NCBI GenBank assembly: GCA_900771085.1
Contig: CAAGMR010000042.1
Span: 6,620 to 70,619, forward strand
DNA: 64,000 nt
Source: Clostridia bacterium
GTDB lineage: Bacteria; Bacillota; Clostridia; Oscillospirales; Acutalibacteraceae
Reading direction: 5' to 3'
Made by a program: the position numbers and the translations under genes. This document shows, piece after piece, positions 1 through 7,278 of this stretch. Under the pieces are notes generated by a model. That model saw nothing but the letters and a program-made list of their open reading frames with translations. It was not told the origin of the DNA and made no database searches. Position 1 is the first letter of the stretch, and each line of letters opens with the position of its first letter.

Positions 1-1711
1 TGTTGTAGTTACGAGCGAGAACTTCAAGCATTGATGGAATTGCTGTAGTTCTCATTACACTTGTGTCTTCACCGAGTGGGTTAGAGATTACGATGCTCTT
101 TCTGAGAACTGAATCTGCAGCAAGGCAGATACGGTCATATGCCTTAGGGCTTATGAATGAGAATGTCTGAATCTCGGAAAGACCTGCAGAAAGGCAGGTG
201 TCTTCAACAAGTCTGTTGAATGACTGTCTCTCTGTGAGAGAAGCTTCTGCTGAACCGCGAAGCTTTGTGTTAGGGATGTTGTTGTAGCCGTAGAATCTTG
301 CGATTTCTTCGGAGATATCAGCCTGATGCTCGATATCGATACGGAAGGAAGGAGCAGTGATGACACCGTCTTCAACTTTGAATCCGATTCTCTCGAGAAT
401 CTTCTTCTGCTCATCTGCAGAGCAGTCGATGCCGATGAAGCTGTTTGTCCACTCAGGCATGAATGGGAGAGTGACTAAAGGCTTCTTTGTTTTGTATACG
501 TCAACAGTGCCGTTTACAACGTCACCTGCGTCGAGCATCTGAACAAGTTCAAGAGCACGTGCGAGGCATACGTCGCAGTCGTCAGGGTTGAGTTCCTTTT
601 CGAAACGTGCGGAAGCTTCTGTTCTCATTCCGAGAGCCTTTGCAGCTCTTCTTACTGCAGGGCCGTTGAAGCATGCTGATTCGAATACGATTGTGTTGGT
701 GTCGTCCATGATACCTGAGTATTCGCCTCCCATTACGCCTGCAACTGCTACAGGCTTCTTTTCGTCAGCGATTACGAGCATGGAGTCATTGAGTTCTCTT
801 TCTTCGCCGTCAAGAGTTGTGATCTTTTCGCCGTTCTTTGCATTTCTTACGATAACGTGATTGCCTTCAAGGAATCTGAGGTCAAATGCATGCATTGGCT
901 GACCGTACTCGAGCATTACGAAGTTTGTGATATCAACGATGTTGTTGATAGGACGAACGCCGCTTGCGCGGAGTCTCTCGCGAATCCAGCGAGGTGATGG
1001 AGCAACACGTACATTCTTAACAACTGCGCCGGCATAACGGTAGCACTTGTCATCTGCTTCGATGTCTACCTTGAGGTAGTCGTTAACGTCGCCTTCACCA
1101 GGCTTTACTTCAGGTGTATGAAGCTTAAGAGGAACATCATATGTTGCTGCTGTTTCTCTTGCAAGACCGATAACTGACATGCAGTCAGGTCTGTTAGATG
1201 TGATTTCGAATTCTGTTACTGTGTCATTGAGACCGATAGCTTCATGGATGTCCATGCCGAGAGTCCTGTCACAGTCGTCACCGAGAACGAAGATGCCGTT
1301 TTCGATGGCATATGGGAAGTCGAGAACAGTGAGGCCAAGTTCTGCAACTGAGCACATCATACCGTCTGATACTTCGCCGCGCATCTGACCCTTTGTGATC
1401 TTGTGACCGCCTGCAACTGTTGAGTTATCAAGAGCAACAGGAACATAGTCGCCAACCTTAAGATTCTGTGCGCTTGTGCAAATCTGAATGTTGGCATCCT
1501 TGCCGACATTTACCTGGCAAACCCAGAGTGTATCAGCGTTTGGATGATGAACGATTTCCTCAATCTTACCAACAACGATATTCTCAAGCTCTGCACCTTC
1601 ATGTGCAAAGGATTCTACTTTTGAACCTGAAATAGTGAGGTCTTCAGCGAATTCCTTATCTGTTACGTCGATGTCAACGTAATCAAGTAACCATCTTTTT
1701 GATAAATCCAC
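1..1711 (-). CDS. pheT: Phenylalanyl-tRNA synthetase beta subunit (partial, C-terminus outside window)
   Basis: This is the beta chain of the cytoplasmic (alpha-beta)2 PheRS, which charges tRNA-Phe. The reading frame runs off the left edge, so about 570 N-terminal residues of a roughly 800-residue family are present. The N-terminal part is the tRNA-binding EMAP/OB domain (around residues 40-150), followed by the B3/4 and B5 regions; conserved stretches such as HHPNADTLWVCQVNVG, ITSNRPDC, NNIVDITNFVMLEYGQPMHA are readable. I chose the GTG at 1711 because GGGAGG lies 8 bases before it and no better ATG exists. It follows pheS by 14 bases and must be its operon partner, under the same T-box leader. 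Confidence 0.95.
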   Translation of the reverse strand, partial: MDLSKRWLLDYVDIDVTDKEFAEDLTISGSKVESFAHEGAELENIVVGKIEEIVHHPNADTLWVCQVNVGKDANIQICTSAQNLKVGDYVPVALDNSTVAGGHKITKGQMRGEVSDGMMCSVAELGLTVLDFPYAIENGIFVLGDDCDRTLGMDIHEAIGLNDTVTEFEITSNRPDCMSVIGLARETAATYDVPLKLHTPEVKPGEGDVNDYLKVDIEADDKCYRYAGAVVKNVRVAPSPRWIRERLRASGVRPINNIVDITNFVMLEYGQPMHAFDLRFLEGNHVIVRNAKNGEKITTLDGEERELNDSMLVIADEKKPVAVAGVMGGEYSGIMDDTNTIVFESACFNGPAVRRAAKALGMRTEASARFEKELNPDDCDVCLARALELVQMLDAGDVVNGTVDVYKTKKPLVTLPFMPEWTNSFIGIDCSADEQKKILERIGFKVEDGVITAPSFRIDIEHQADISEEIARFYGYNNIPNTKLRGSAEASLTERQSFNRLVEDTCLSAGLSEIQTFSFISPKAYDRICLAADSVLRKSIVISNPLGEDTSVMRTTAIPSMLEVLARNYN

Positions 1712-1725
1712 TTTACAAACCTCCC

Positions 1726-2751
1726 TTAAAACTGCTCGAGGAAGCGCATGTCGTTTTCATAAAGCATACGCATATCGTCGAGACCGAATCTGAACATTAC
1801 AATACGCTCAAGGCCGATACCGAAAGCAAAACCGCTGTACTTTTCAGGGTCAATGCCGCCGTTCTTGAGAACCTTAGGGTGAACCATACCGCCGCCGAGG
1901 ATTTCAATCCAGCCTTCGTTTTTACACATTGAGCAGCCCTTACCGCCACACTTGAAGCATGAGATATCAATCTCACAGGATGGCTCGGTGAACGGGAAGT
2001 GGTGAGGTCTGAGACGAATCTTTGTCTCTTCACCATAGAGCTTCTTTGCAAATGTTTCGAGGGTACCCTTAAGGTCGCCCATTGTTACGCCTTCGTCTAC
2101 AACCATGCCTTCAATCTGATGGAAGAGAGGGGAATGTGTTGCGTCTACTGCGTCACTTCTGTAAACACGGCCCGGTGCAATGATACGGAATGGAGGCTTC
2201 TTAGCTTCCATTGTTCTGATCTGAACAGGGGATGTCTGTGTTCTGAGAAGCATGTTTTCTGTGATGTAGAAAGTATCCTGAGTATCTCTTGCAGGATGAT
2301 CCTTAGGGATGTTGAGTGCTTCGAAGTTGTAGTAGTCCCATTCTACTTCAGGACCCTGAGCTACATCGAAGCCCATGCCAAGGAAGATTTCCTTTACTTC
2401 ATCGAGAACGATGGAGAGAGGGTGCTTGTGACCAATCTCTACTTCTTCGCCCGGAAGAGTAACGTCTATTGTTTCTTCTTTGAGCTTTTCTGCCTGAAGA
2501 GCACTCTTAAGCTCTTCTGCACGCTCGTCGATTTCTTTTGTGATGATTTCGCGAATTTCATTCGCAAGCTGACCTACAATTGGTCTTTCTTCAGGTGAGA
2601 GACTGCCCATTGTCTTGAGGACAGCGGTAAGCTCACCCTTTTTGCCGAGGTACTGTACTCTGATAGCGTCAAGTTCCTTGAGGTCGTTAACACTTGAGAG
2701 AGCCTGCTCGGCGGTAGCACGAATCTGCTGAAGCTGTTCTTTCTGATCCAT
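1726..2751 (-). CDS. pheS: Phenylalanyl-tRNA synthetase alpha subunit
   Basis: This is the catalytic class II subunit of PheRS, 341 residues, the usual bacterial length. The N-terminal 90 residues are helical and charged (the coiled-coil that contacts tRNA-Phe). The catalytic core follows, with the motif 2 region around TRTQTSPVQIRTM, a typical four-Cys insert (CFKCGGKGCSMC) and the end GFAFGIGLERIVMFRFGLDD, which is motif 3. The start is ATG at 2751 behind AGGAAGG. It is the first gene after the T-box leader and is followed 14 bases later by pheT, so the two subunits are co-regulated by tRNA-Phe charging. Confidence 0.97.
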   Translation of the reverse strand: MDQKEQLQQIRATAEQALSSVNDLKELDAIRVQYLGKKGELTAVLKTMGSLSPEERPIVGQLANEIREIITKEIDERAEELKSALQAEKLKEETIDVTLPGEEVEIGHKHPLSIVLDEVKEIFLGMGFDVAQGPEVEWDYYNFEALNIPKDHPARDTQDTFYITENMLLRTQTSPVQIRTMEAKKPPFRIIAPGRVYRSDAVDATHSPLFHQIEGMVVDEGVTMGDLKGTLETFAKKLYGEETKIRLRPHHFPFTEPSCEIDISCFKCGGKGCSMCKNEGWIEILGGGMVHPKVLKNGGIDPEKYSGFAFGIGLERIVMFRFGLDDMRMLYENDMRFLEQF

Positions 2752-2803
2752 ACTTTAAGCCTTCCTTTTTTAAAAATTTTGTCGTTTACCGAGATGAAGG
2801 TAT

Positions 2804-3063
2804 AAAAAAACTCCGTCCCGGAAAGGGACGAAGTAAGACTCCGCGGTACCACCCAAATTCCCGTCGGGCCTTGAGGCCATGGACGGACACTTGATGCCCT
2901 GTAACGTGGGCGTACGTTTTCCCATACTTGAAACCGTTCCGGGAAACCGCTCGAAAGTGAACTTCGGAACCTATCTTTGTGAATGCGCTTTCAGCCGGTG
3001 GCGCTTTCTCTCTGGCCAAAGAAGAGGGTTCTTACTCTCTTTGTCATAGCGTTTTTAAATATC
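2804..3063 (-). promoter_or_regulatory. T-box leader riboswitch of pheST with intrinsic terminator
   Basis: Read on the minus strand, the leader has the hallmark T-box GGGTGGTACCGCG (complement of 2842-2854) followed by a 9-bp terminator stem (2811-2833) and a run of seven T (2804-2810). Upstream, a Stem I is visible: AGAGAGUA-type S-turn bases, then GAACC (complement of 3027-3031) that pairs with GGUUC (complement of 2967-2971). The bases after that helix give a specifier loop in which UUC (complement of 2959-2961) is a Phe codon. In this family uncharged tRNA pairs with the specifier and the T-box and prevents termination. This accounts for the 401-base gap between pheS and acpS. Confidence 0.93.
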
Positions 3064-3069
3064 GCGAGT

Positions 3070-3099
3070 ATTATACACTATAATATGTCTTTTTTTCAA
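3070..3099 (-). promoter_or_regulatory. Promoter of the pheST operon
   Basis: On the minus strand TTGAAA (complement of 3094-3099) is separated by 18 bases from a perfect TATAAT (complement of 3070-3075). Transcription would begin near 3063, just before the T-box Stem I. It lies back to back with the acpS gene. Confidence 0.75.
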
Positions 3100-3152
3100 G
3101 CCGTAATTTGTGGTAACATAGTTTTGGAAAAACCTTATTGGGAGTGAGTATT

Positions 3153-3530
3153 TTGGACATTCGCACAGGTCTTGATTTATGTGAGATAAGCCGTATAGAA
3201 AGACTTATCAATGAGACCCGTTTCCTTGATAAATATTTTAGTGAAAATGAGAGAATATATTTCGCAGCACACGGTAACAGGGCGGAGAGTATTGCCGCCG
3301 CTTTCAGTGCAAAAGAGGCCTTTTCAAAGGCTCTTGGCACAGGTGTAAGCAACTTCTCGCTTTGCGAGGTGGAAGTGCTCCACAACGACGCAGGTAAGCC
3401 ATATTTTAACTTTTTGGGTAGAGCGGCCGAAATTGTAAAGGCAAACAACTTTACATTTGATGTGAGCCTTACTCATACAGAGACAACAGCTGCTGCAGTC
3501 GTTATATGCCAGAGAGAGGAAAAAGCCTGA
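3153..3530 (+). CDS. acpS: Holo-[acyl-carrier-protein] synthase
   Basis: AcpS transfers 4'-phosphopantetheine from CoA to acyl carrier protein, activating fatty acid synthesis. The 125-residue length is standard for the trimeric AcpS type. The N-terminal MDIRTGLDLCEISRI matches the family start, with the Mg-binding Asp8, and FSAKEAFSKALGTG carries the second metal ligand, Glu55. I chose TTG at 3153 because GGGAG lies 8 bases upstream and the protein then begins at the family position; GTG at 3144 or TTG at 3138 are possible but would sit on or before that site. Its stop codon overlaps the start of nnr, so they are translationally coupled. Confidence 0.9.
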   Translation: MDIRTGLDLCEISRIERLINETRFLDKYFSENERIYFAAHGNRAESIAAAFSAKEAFSKALGTGVSNFSLCEVEVLHNDAGKPYFNFLGRAAEIVKANNFTFDVSLTHTETTAAAVVICQREEKA

Positions 3531-5065
3531 TGAAAGTTTATTCTGCAGATGAAATCAGAAAGGTTGAGGAAGTGGAAAACGACATAGGTACGTGCTTTCT
3601 CACTTTAATGGAATATGCCGGAACCAATTGTGCCGAAGACATTAAGAAACGCTTTGACAGGGACTGCGGACGTGTGGCAGTTGTGGCTGGCAAGGGCAAA
3701 AACGGCGGAGACGGATACGTCATCGCCAGAGTTCTCCGCGAGAGCGGATATGATGTCACAATTGTCATGGCTTTTGGCGGACCGAAAGCAGAAGATGCCA
3801 TCAAAAATTATCAGAGAGCACTCTGTGCCGGAGTCCTGATGCTTGATTATTCCGAACAGAAAAATGCTTGCACAGAACTCATTGAGTCAGCTGCCGTTAT
3901 TGTCGATACAATGTTCGGCATCGGATTCCACGGAGCAGCCAATGAGGAACAGACAGAAATATTTGAACTCATCAACAATTCAAACGGAAAAGTTATTGCC
4001 GTTGATATTCCGAGCGGAGTGGAGACTGACAGCGGAAAGGTGAATGGTTCTGCAATTAAAGCCGACCTCACTTATGCAATAAGCACACTTAAACCTGCAC
4101 ATGTTCTTTTCCCTGCACGCGAATACTGCGGCGAAACTGAAATCATAGACATAGGGCTTCTTCCGGAGTCTCTCGGTTCGGTTTCTCCGAAGCTTGAGGT
4201 TTACACATCTGAAGACATAAATGACCTTCTTCCGGATAGGGGAAGATGCGCACATAAAAATGACTTCGGTCATGTGCTCGCAATTTGCGGATCAAAAAAC
4301 ATGCCGGGTGCCGCTGTTCTCTGCAGCAACGCGGCCATAAGAATGGGAGCGGGACTTTTGACCGCGGCGTATCCTGAAAGTGCTTATCCTTCAATATCTC
4401 CAAGGATTAACGAGGGTATGAATCTTCCTCTGAAAGCGAACGAAAACGGCAGGATTTCAAAGGACTCAATACCGGAACTGCTTGAATTCATGAAGAAGGC
4501 GACAGCCATTGTCATTGGACCGGGTCTTGGACTGGACGACGATACCGGAGCCGTTGTCCGTGAAGTTATTCTCAATGCCGAATGCCCGATGGTTATCGAT
4601 GCGGATGCTCTCAATGCAATTGCTGACGAACCGGAGGTCCTGAAGCAGGCGAAGGGAGATGTACTGATAACTCCTCATCCGGGTGAGATGGCAAGACTGT
4701 CAGGTCTTTCAACAGGAGAGATAGCGGATGACCGCATAAAAGTTGCCGAAAACTTTGCCAATGCATATGGCGTGACGGTCCTTTTAAAAGGAGCCGACAC
4801 GGTTGTTGCGGCCAAAGGATGCGGCAAAACATACGTTAACACCACGGGCAACCAGGGCCTTGCAAAGGGCGGCTCGGGTGACACCCTCGCCGGCATTGCA
4901 GCAGCCCTTCTTGCCGAAGGCTGCGACTCTTTCACTGCCGCATCGCTGGCGGCCGCCATTCATGGCGCGGCGGCAGACTACGTCGCTCGCAAAAAGGCGC
5001 TTCGCGCCATCACTGCGACCGACCTCATTGCCGCCCTTCCAAAGCTGCTAAAAGCATTTGAATAA
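3530..5065 (+). CDS. nnr: Bifunctional NAD(P)H-hydrate epimerase / ADP-dependent dehydratase
   Basis: This is a fusion enzyme that repairs damaged, hydrated NAD(P)H. The N-terminal half (about 1-210) is the YjeF_N epimerase domain with GKGKNGGDG at 54-62. The C-terminal half (about 225-505) is the ribokinase-like dehydratase with VIGPGLG near 328 and the signature GGSGDTLAG near 447. The 511-residue length is normal for the fused form. The ATG at 3530 overlaps the acpS TGA in an ATGA arrangement, which decides the start; an acpS-nnr pair is common in Clostridia. A strong terminator follows. Confidence 0.94.
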   Translation: MKVYSADEIRKVEEVENDIGTCFLTLMEYAGTNCAEDIKKRFDRDCGRVAVVAGKGKNGGDGYVIARVLRESGYDVTIVMAFGGPKAEDAIKNYQRALCAGVLMLDYSEQKNACTELIESAAVIVDTMFGIGFHGAANEEQTEIFELINNSNGKVIAVDIPSGVETDSGKVNGSAIKADLTYAISTLKPAHVLFPAREYCGETEIIDIGLLPESLGSVSPKLEVYTSEDINDLLPDRGRCAHKNDFGHVLAICGSKNMPGAAVLCSNAAIRMGAGLLTAAYPESAYPSISPRINEGMNLPLKANENGRISKDSIPELLEFMKKATAIVIGPGLGLDDDTGAVVREVILNAECPMVIDADALNAIADEPEVLKQAKGDVLITPHPGEMARLSGLSTGEIADDRIKVAENFANAYGVTVLLKGADTVVAAKGCGKTYVNTTGNQGLAKGGSGDTLAGIAAALLAEGCDSFTAASLAAAIHGAAADYVARKKALRAITATDLIAALPKLLKAFE

Positions 5066-5077
5066 TTACTAAAAAAA

Positions 5078-5122
5078 CGACAGTCAGATTTACTGAAAAA
5101 TCCGACTGTCGTTACTTTTTTT
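5078..5122 (+). terminator. Intrinsic terminator after nnr
   Basis: A hairpin with arms ACGACAGTC...GATT and AATC...GACTGTCGT (5078-5114, one internal mismatch) is followed within two bases by a T run (5116-5122). It closes the acpS-nnr unit. Confidence 0.85.
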
Positions 5123-5149
5123 CTATACATTCTTCGCCCCTTTCACGAC

Positions 5150-5178
5150 TTGAAGGAAGGGGTCTGTTCTGATATAAT
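5150..5178 (+). promoter_or_regulatory. Promoter of the thymidylate kinase gene cluster
   Basis: TTGAAG (5150-5155), 17 bases, then TATAAT (5173-5178). An inverted repeat CCCCTT/AAGGGG flanks the -35 box, which could be an operator or chance. No other strong promoter is obvious between here and rpoD, so it may drive the long collinear cluster. Confidence 0.7.
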
Positions 5179-5238
5179 ATTTTATCACTGTAAGTATAAC
5201 TAATAGTATGCAAATTTTTCGGGAAGGAACGAAAAAGG

Positions 5239-5910
5239 ATGGGAAGACTCATAGTTTTTGAAGGCCTCGACGGCTGCGGAAAATCAACACAGATCGCGTT
5301 GGCAAGGGAAGGTCTCGAAAGAGCGGGTCACACCATTCGCCAGATTAAACTTCCTGACTACGAAAGCCGTTCATCCGAACTTGTCAAGATGTACCTTGCA
5401 GGTGAATTCGGAGGAAGTGCCGGAGACGTCAATGCATATGCCGCTTCAAGCTTCTATGCCGTAGACCGCTTTGCAAGCTTCAACATGGACTGGAAAAAAG
5501 ACTACGAGAGCGAAACTCTTATACTTGCAGACAGGTACACAACATCCAACCCGACCTATCAGCTTCCAAAGCTTCCAAAGGAAGAGTGGGATGCATACCT
5601 CGACTGGCTCGAAGAGTATGAGTACGAGAAACTCGGACTTCCGAGACCTGACGTTACCATCTTCCTCGACATGCCAATTGCAATTTCCCAGAGACTCATG
5701 ACTGAGCGCTACAGTGGCGACGAGTCAAAGAAGGACGTTCACGAAAGCAACGTTAAGTTCCTTAACGACTGCAGAGAGGCCGCTCTTTACACAGCTAACC
5801 GCTGGAACTACATTATCATTCCATGTTCGGAAGGCGACGCGCCAAGAAGCATCGAAAGCATTTCTGCCGACATAGCAGAAGTACTTTCAAAGTGTACTCA
5901 AAATGACTGA
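5239..5910 (+). CDS. tmk: Thymidylate kinase (dTMP kinase) family protein
   Basis: It would phosphorylate dTMP to dTDP for DNA synthesis in the cytoplasm. The 223-residue protein has a P-loop, FEGLDGCGKST, at 7-17, a DRY motif in ADRYTTSNPTYQ, and the TIFLDMP segment typical of the family. An Arg-rich lid follows (RLMTERYSGDESKKD). The stretch PKLPKEEWDAYLDWLEEYE is characteristic of a clostridial Tmk subgroup that is divergent from the E. coli enzyme, so the exact specificity is inferred. The start is ATG behind GGAAGG. Its last eight bases overlap the next gene. Confidence 0.87.
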   Translation: MGRLIVFEGLDGCGKSTQIALAREGLERAGHTIRQIKLPDYESRSSELVKMYLAGEFGGSAGDVNAYAASSFYAVDRFASFNMDWKKDYESETLILADRYTTSNPTYQLPKLPKEEWDAYLDWLEEYEYEKLGLPRPDVTIFLDMPIAISQRLMTERYSGDESKKDVHESNVKFLNDCREAALYTANRWNYIIIPCSEGDAPRSIESISADIAEVLSKCTQND

Positions 5911-6706
5911 ACACTTATCAACCGCAGTTCGCCACGAAGGGCTGAACGAAGCGACAATTCATTTTCGCGATAACGGAGTTCAGATTGCGGGAGCATGCAT
6001 TACTGCGGCAAAGTTTTCCGTAGACAATGTTCACTACGATTCTCTTATCGTCACCATACTTCCGACTGCGGGAGAAAAACTCCGGACAAAACAGCTCGAG
6101 GAGATTTTCAGACGAATCAGGAGCATAGCGACTGAGAGGGACATAGACTTTCTTATCACGGTTCCTGCCGGAAACGAGGACTATCACACTCTGATGAGCC
6201 TGGGTTTTCGTTCATCTCTGTATGAGAAACAGGTTGACATGGATGCCAAAGCATTGAGAACTCAATGGCGCAGAATTCTGAAGTCGACGGGCGCACCGGG
6301 TGAACACCCGTATTCAAGCTATGTTTCCGTAAGAGAAACAGCTCTTAAGAATACAGACCACGTCGTTTATGACGATAAATTTCTTCGTTATCTCTTTCTC
6401 CGCGCAAAGCAGGGCGGAGGTAACCTGATACTCAACAATGACGGCTATGCCGTTTACAGATACGATCCCGAAACCGAACATGTGACGGTGAGGGAGATGC
6501 TCACAGCCTCCAGTTATTCCGCAATGCTGGAAAAACTGCTCGAGACCGGAGCCGGTACATTTTCCTTCTATCTTCCGGCAGATGCCGGCTTAAACGGAGG
6601 AAAAACAAAGACAGTCAGGTCAGGAATGACCTGCGCAATATCCCAGAGGGCCAGGGCGGCAGAGAAGCTTATTGATAAAGCTTATCTCGGCATAGCACTT
6701 GGCTGA
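5903..6706 (+). CDS. GNAT-like protein of unknown substrate
   Basis: The 267-residue protein starts at ATG 5903 inside the end of the kinase gene and ends 15 bases before the DJ-1 gene, so it is translationally coupled. Residues 40-110 have the alternating strand-helix pattern of a GNAT acetyltransferase core: a VTILP strand, an amphipathic helix (KQLEEIFRRIRSIATERD), a strand (FLITVP) and LGFRSSLYEKQ, which resembles the GNAT end motif MSLGFxxxyekq. The usual acetyl-CoA loop R/QxxGxG/A is not evident. The C-terminal half may be a second, degenerate GNAT lobe. I cannot assign a substrate. Confidence 0.6.
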   Translation: MTEHLSTAVRHEGLNEATIHFRDNGVQIAGACITAAKFSVDNVHYDSLIVTILPTAGEKLRTKQLEEIFRRIRSIATERDIDFLITVPAGNEDYHTLMSLGFRSSLYEKQVDMDAKALRTQWRRILKSTGAPGEHPYSSYVSVRETALKNTDHVVYDDKFLRYLFLRAKQGGGNLILNNDGYAVYRYDPETEHVTVREMLTASSYSAMLEKLLETGAGTFSFYLPADAGLNGGKTKTVRSGMTCAISQRARAAEKLIDKAYLGIALG

Positions 6707-6721
6707 TAAAGGAGTAAACAC

Positions 6722-7267
6722 ATGATTTACATCTTTCTTGCCGACGGCTTCGAGGAAATCGAAGCATTGGCACCGACTGACATTCTCAGAAGAGCGGGCA
6801 GAGAAGTTCTCACCGTAGGCGTAACCGGCAAAACAGTTTCCGGTGCACACGGCATTCCCGTAACTGCAGACATCACAGTCGATGAAGTAGTTCTTGATGA
6901 TAGTCTTGAGGCTGTCGTTCTTCCGGGCGGTATGCCGGGAACAACCAACCTCGAAGCATCAGATAAAGTTAAAGAATCCGTCATGTTTGCTGTTGCAAAC
7001 GAAAAGCTTATTGGCGCAATTTGTGCCGCACCTTCAGTTTTCGGACACTGGGGTCTTCTCGAAGGCCGCAAGGCAACCTGCTTCCCGGGCTTTGAAAAGG
7101 ATTTACATGGTGCAATGTATTCCGGTGAAGGCGTGGTAAAAGACGGATTAATCATCACTGCAAAGGGAGCGGGAGTCGCTTTGCAGTTCGGTGAAGCGCT
7201 TGCAGCGCATTTTACGGGTGCCGCTGAGGCTAACAGAATCCTCAGAGACATGCAATCAAATTATTAA
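6722..7267 (+). CDS. DJ-1/PfpI (YajL-like) family protein
   Basis: This is a 181-residue cytoplasmic protein of the DJ-1/ThiJ/PfpI superfamily. It has the acidic motif GFEEIEA (Glu14 corresponds to the conserved Glu that tunes the cysteine), VLPGGMPG at about 66-73, and the nucleophile elbow AICAAP with Cys101. This combination fits the YajL/DJ-1 branch, proposed to act in protein or glyoxal damage control and redox stress; the activity is debated in the literature and is not shown by sequence. It lies 15 bases after the GNAT-like gene and 11 before mltG, in the same unit. Confidence 0.88.
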   Translation: MIYIFLADGFEEIEALAPTDILRRAGREVLTVGVTGKTVSGAHGIPVTADITVDEVVLDDSLEAVVLPGGMPGTTNLEASDKVKESVMFAVANEKLIGAICAAPSVFGHWGLLEGRKATCFPGFEKDLHGAMYSGEGVVKDGLIITAKGAGVALQFGEALAAHFTGAAEANRILRDMQSNY

Positions 7268-7278
7268 GGAGTAATCAA

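Noticed and set aside
1999..2598. A 199-codon plus-strand open frame
   Set aside because: It is antisense to pheS and has no ribosome site or recognisable domain.
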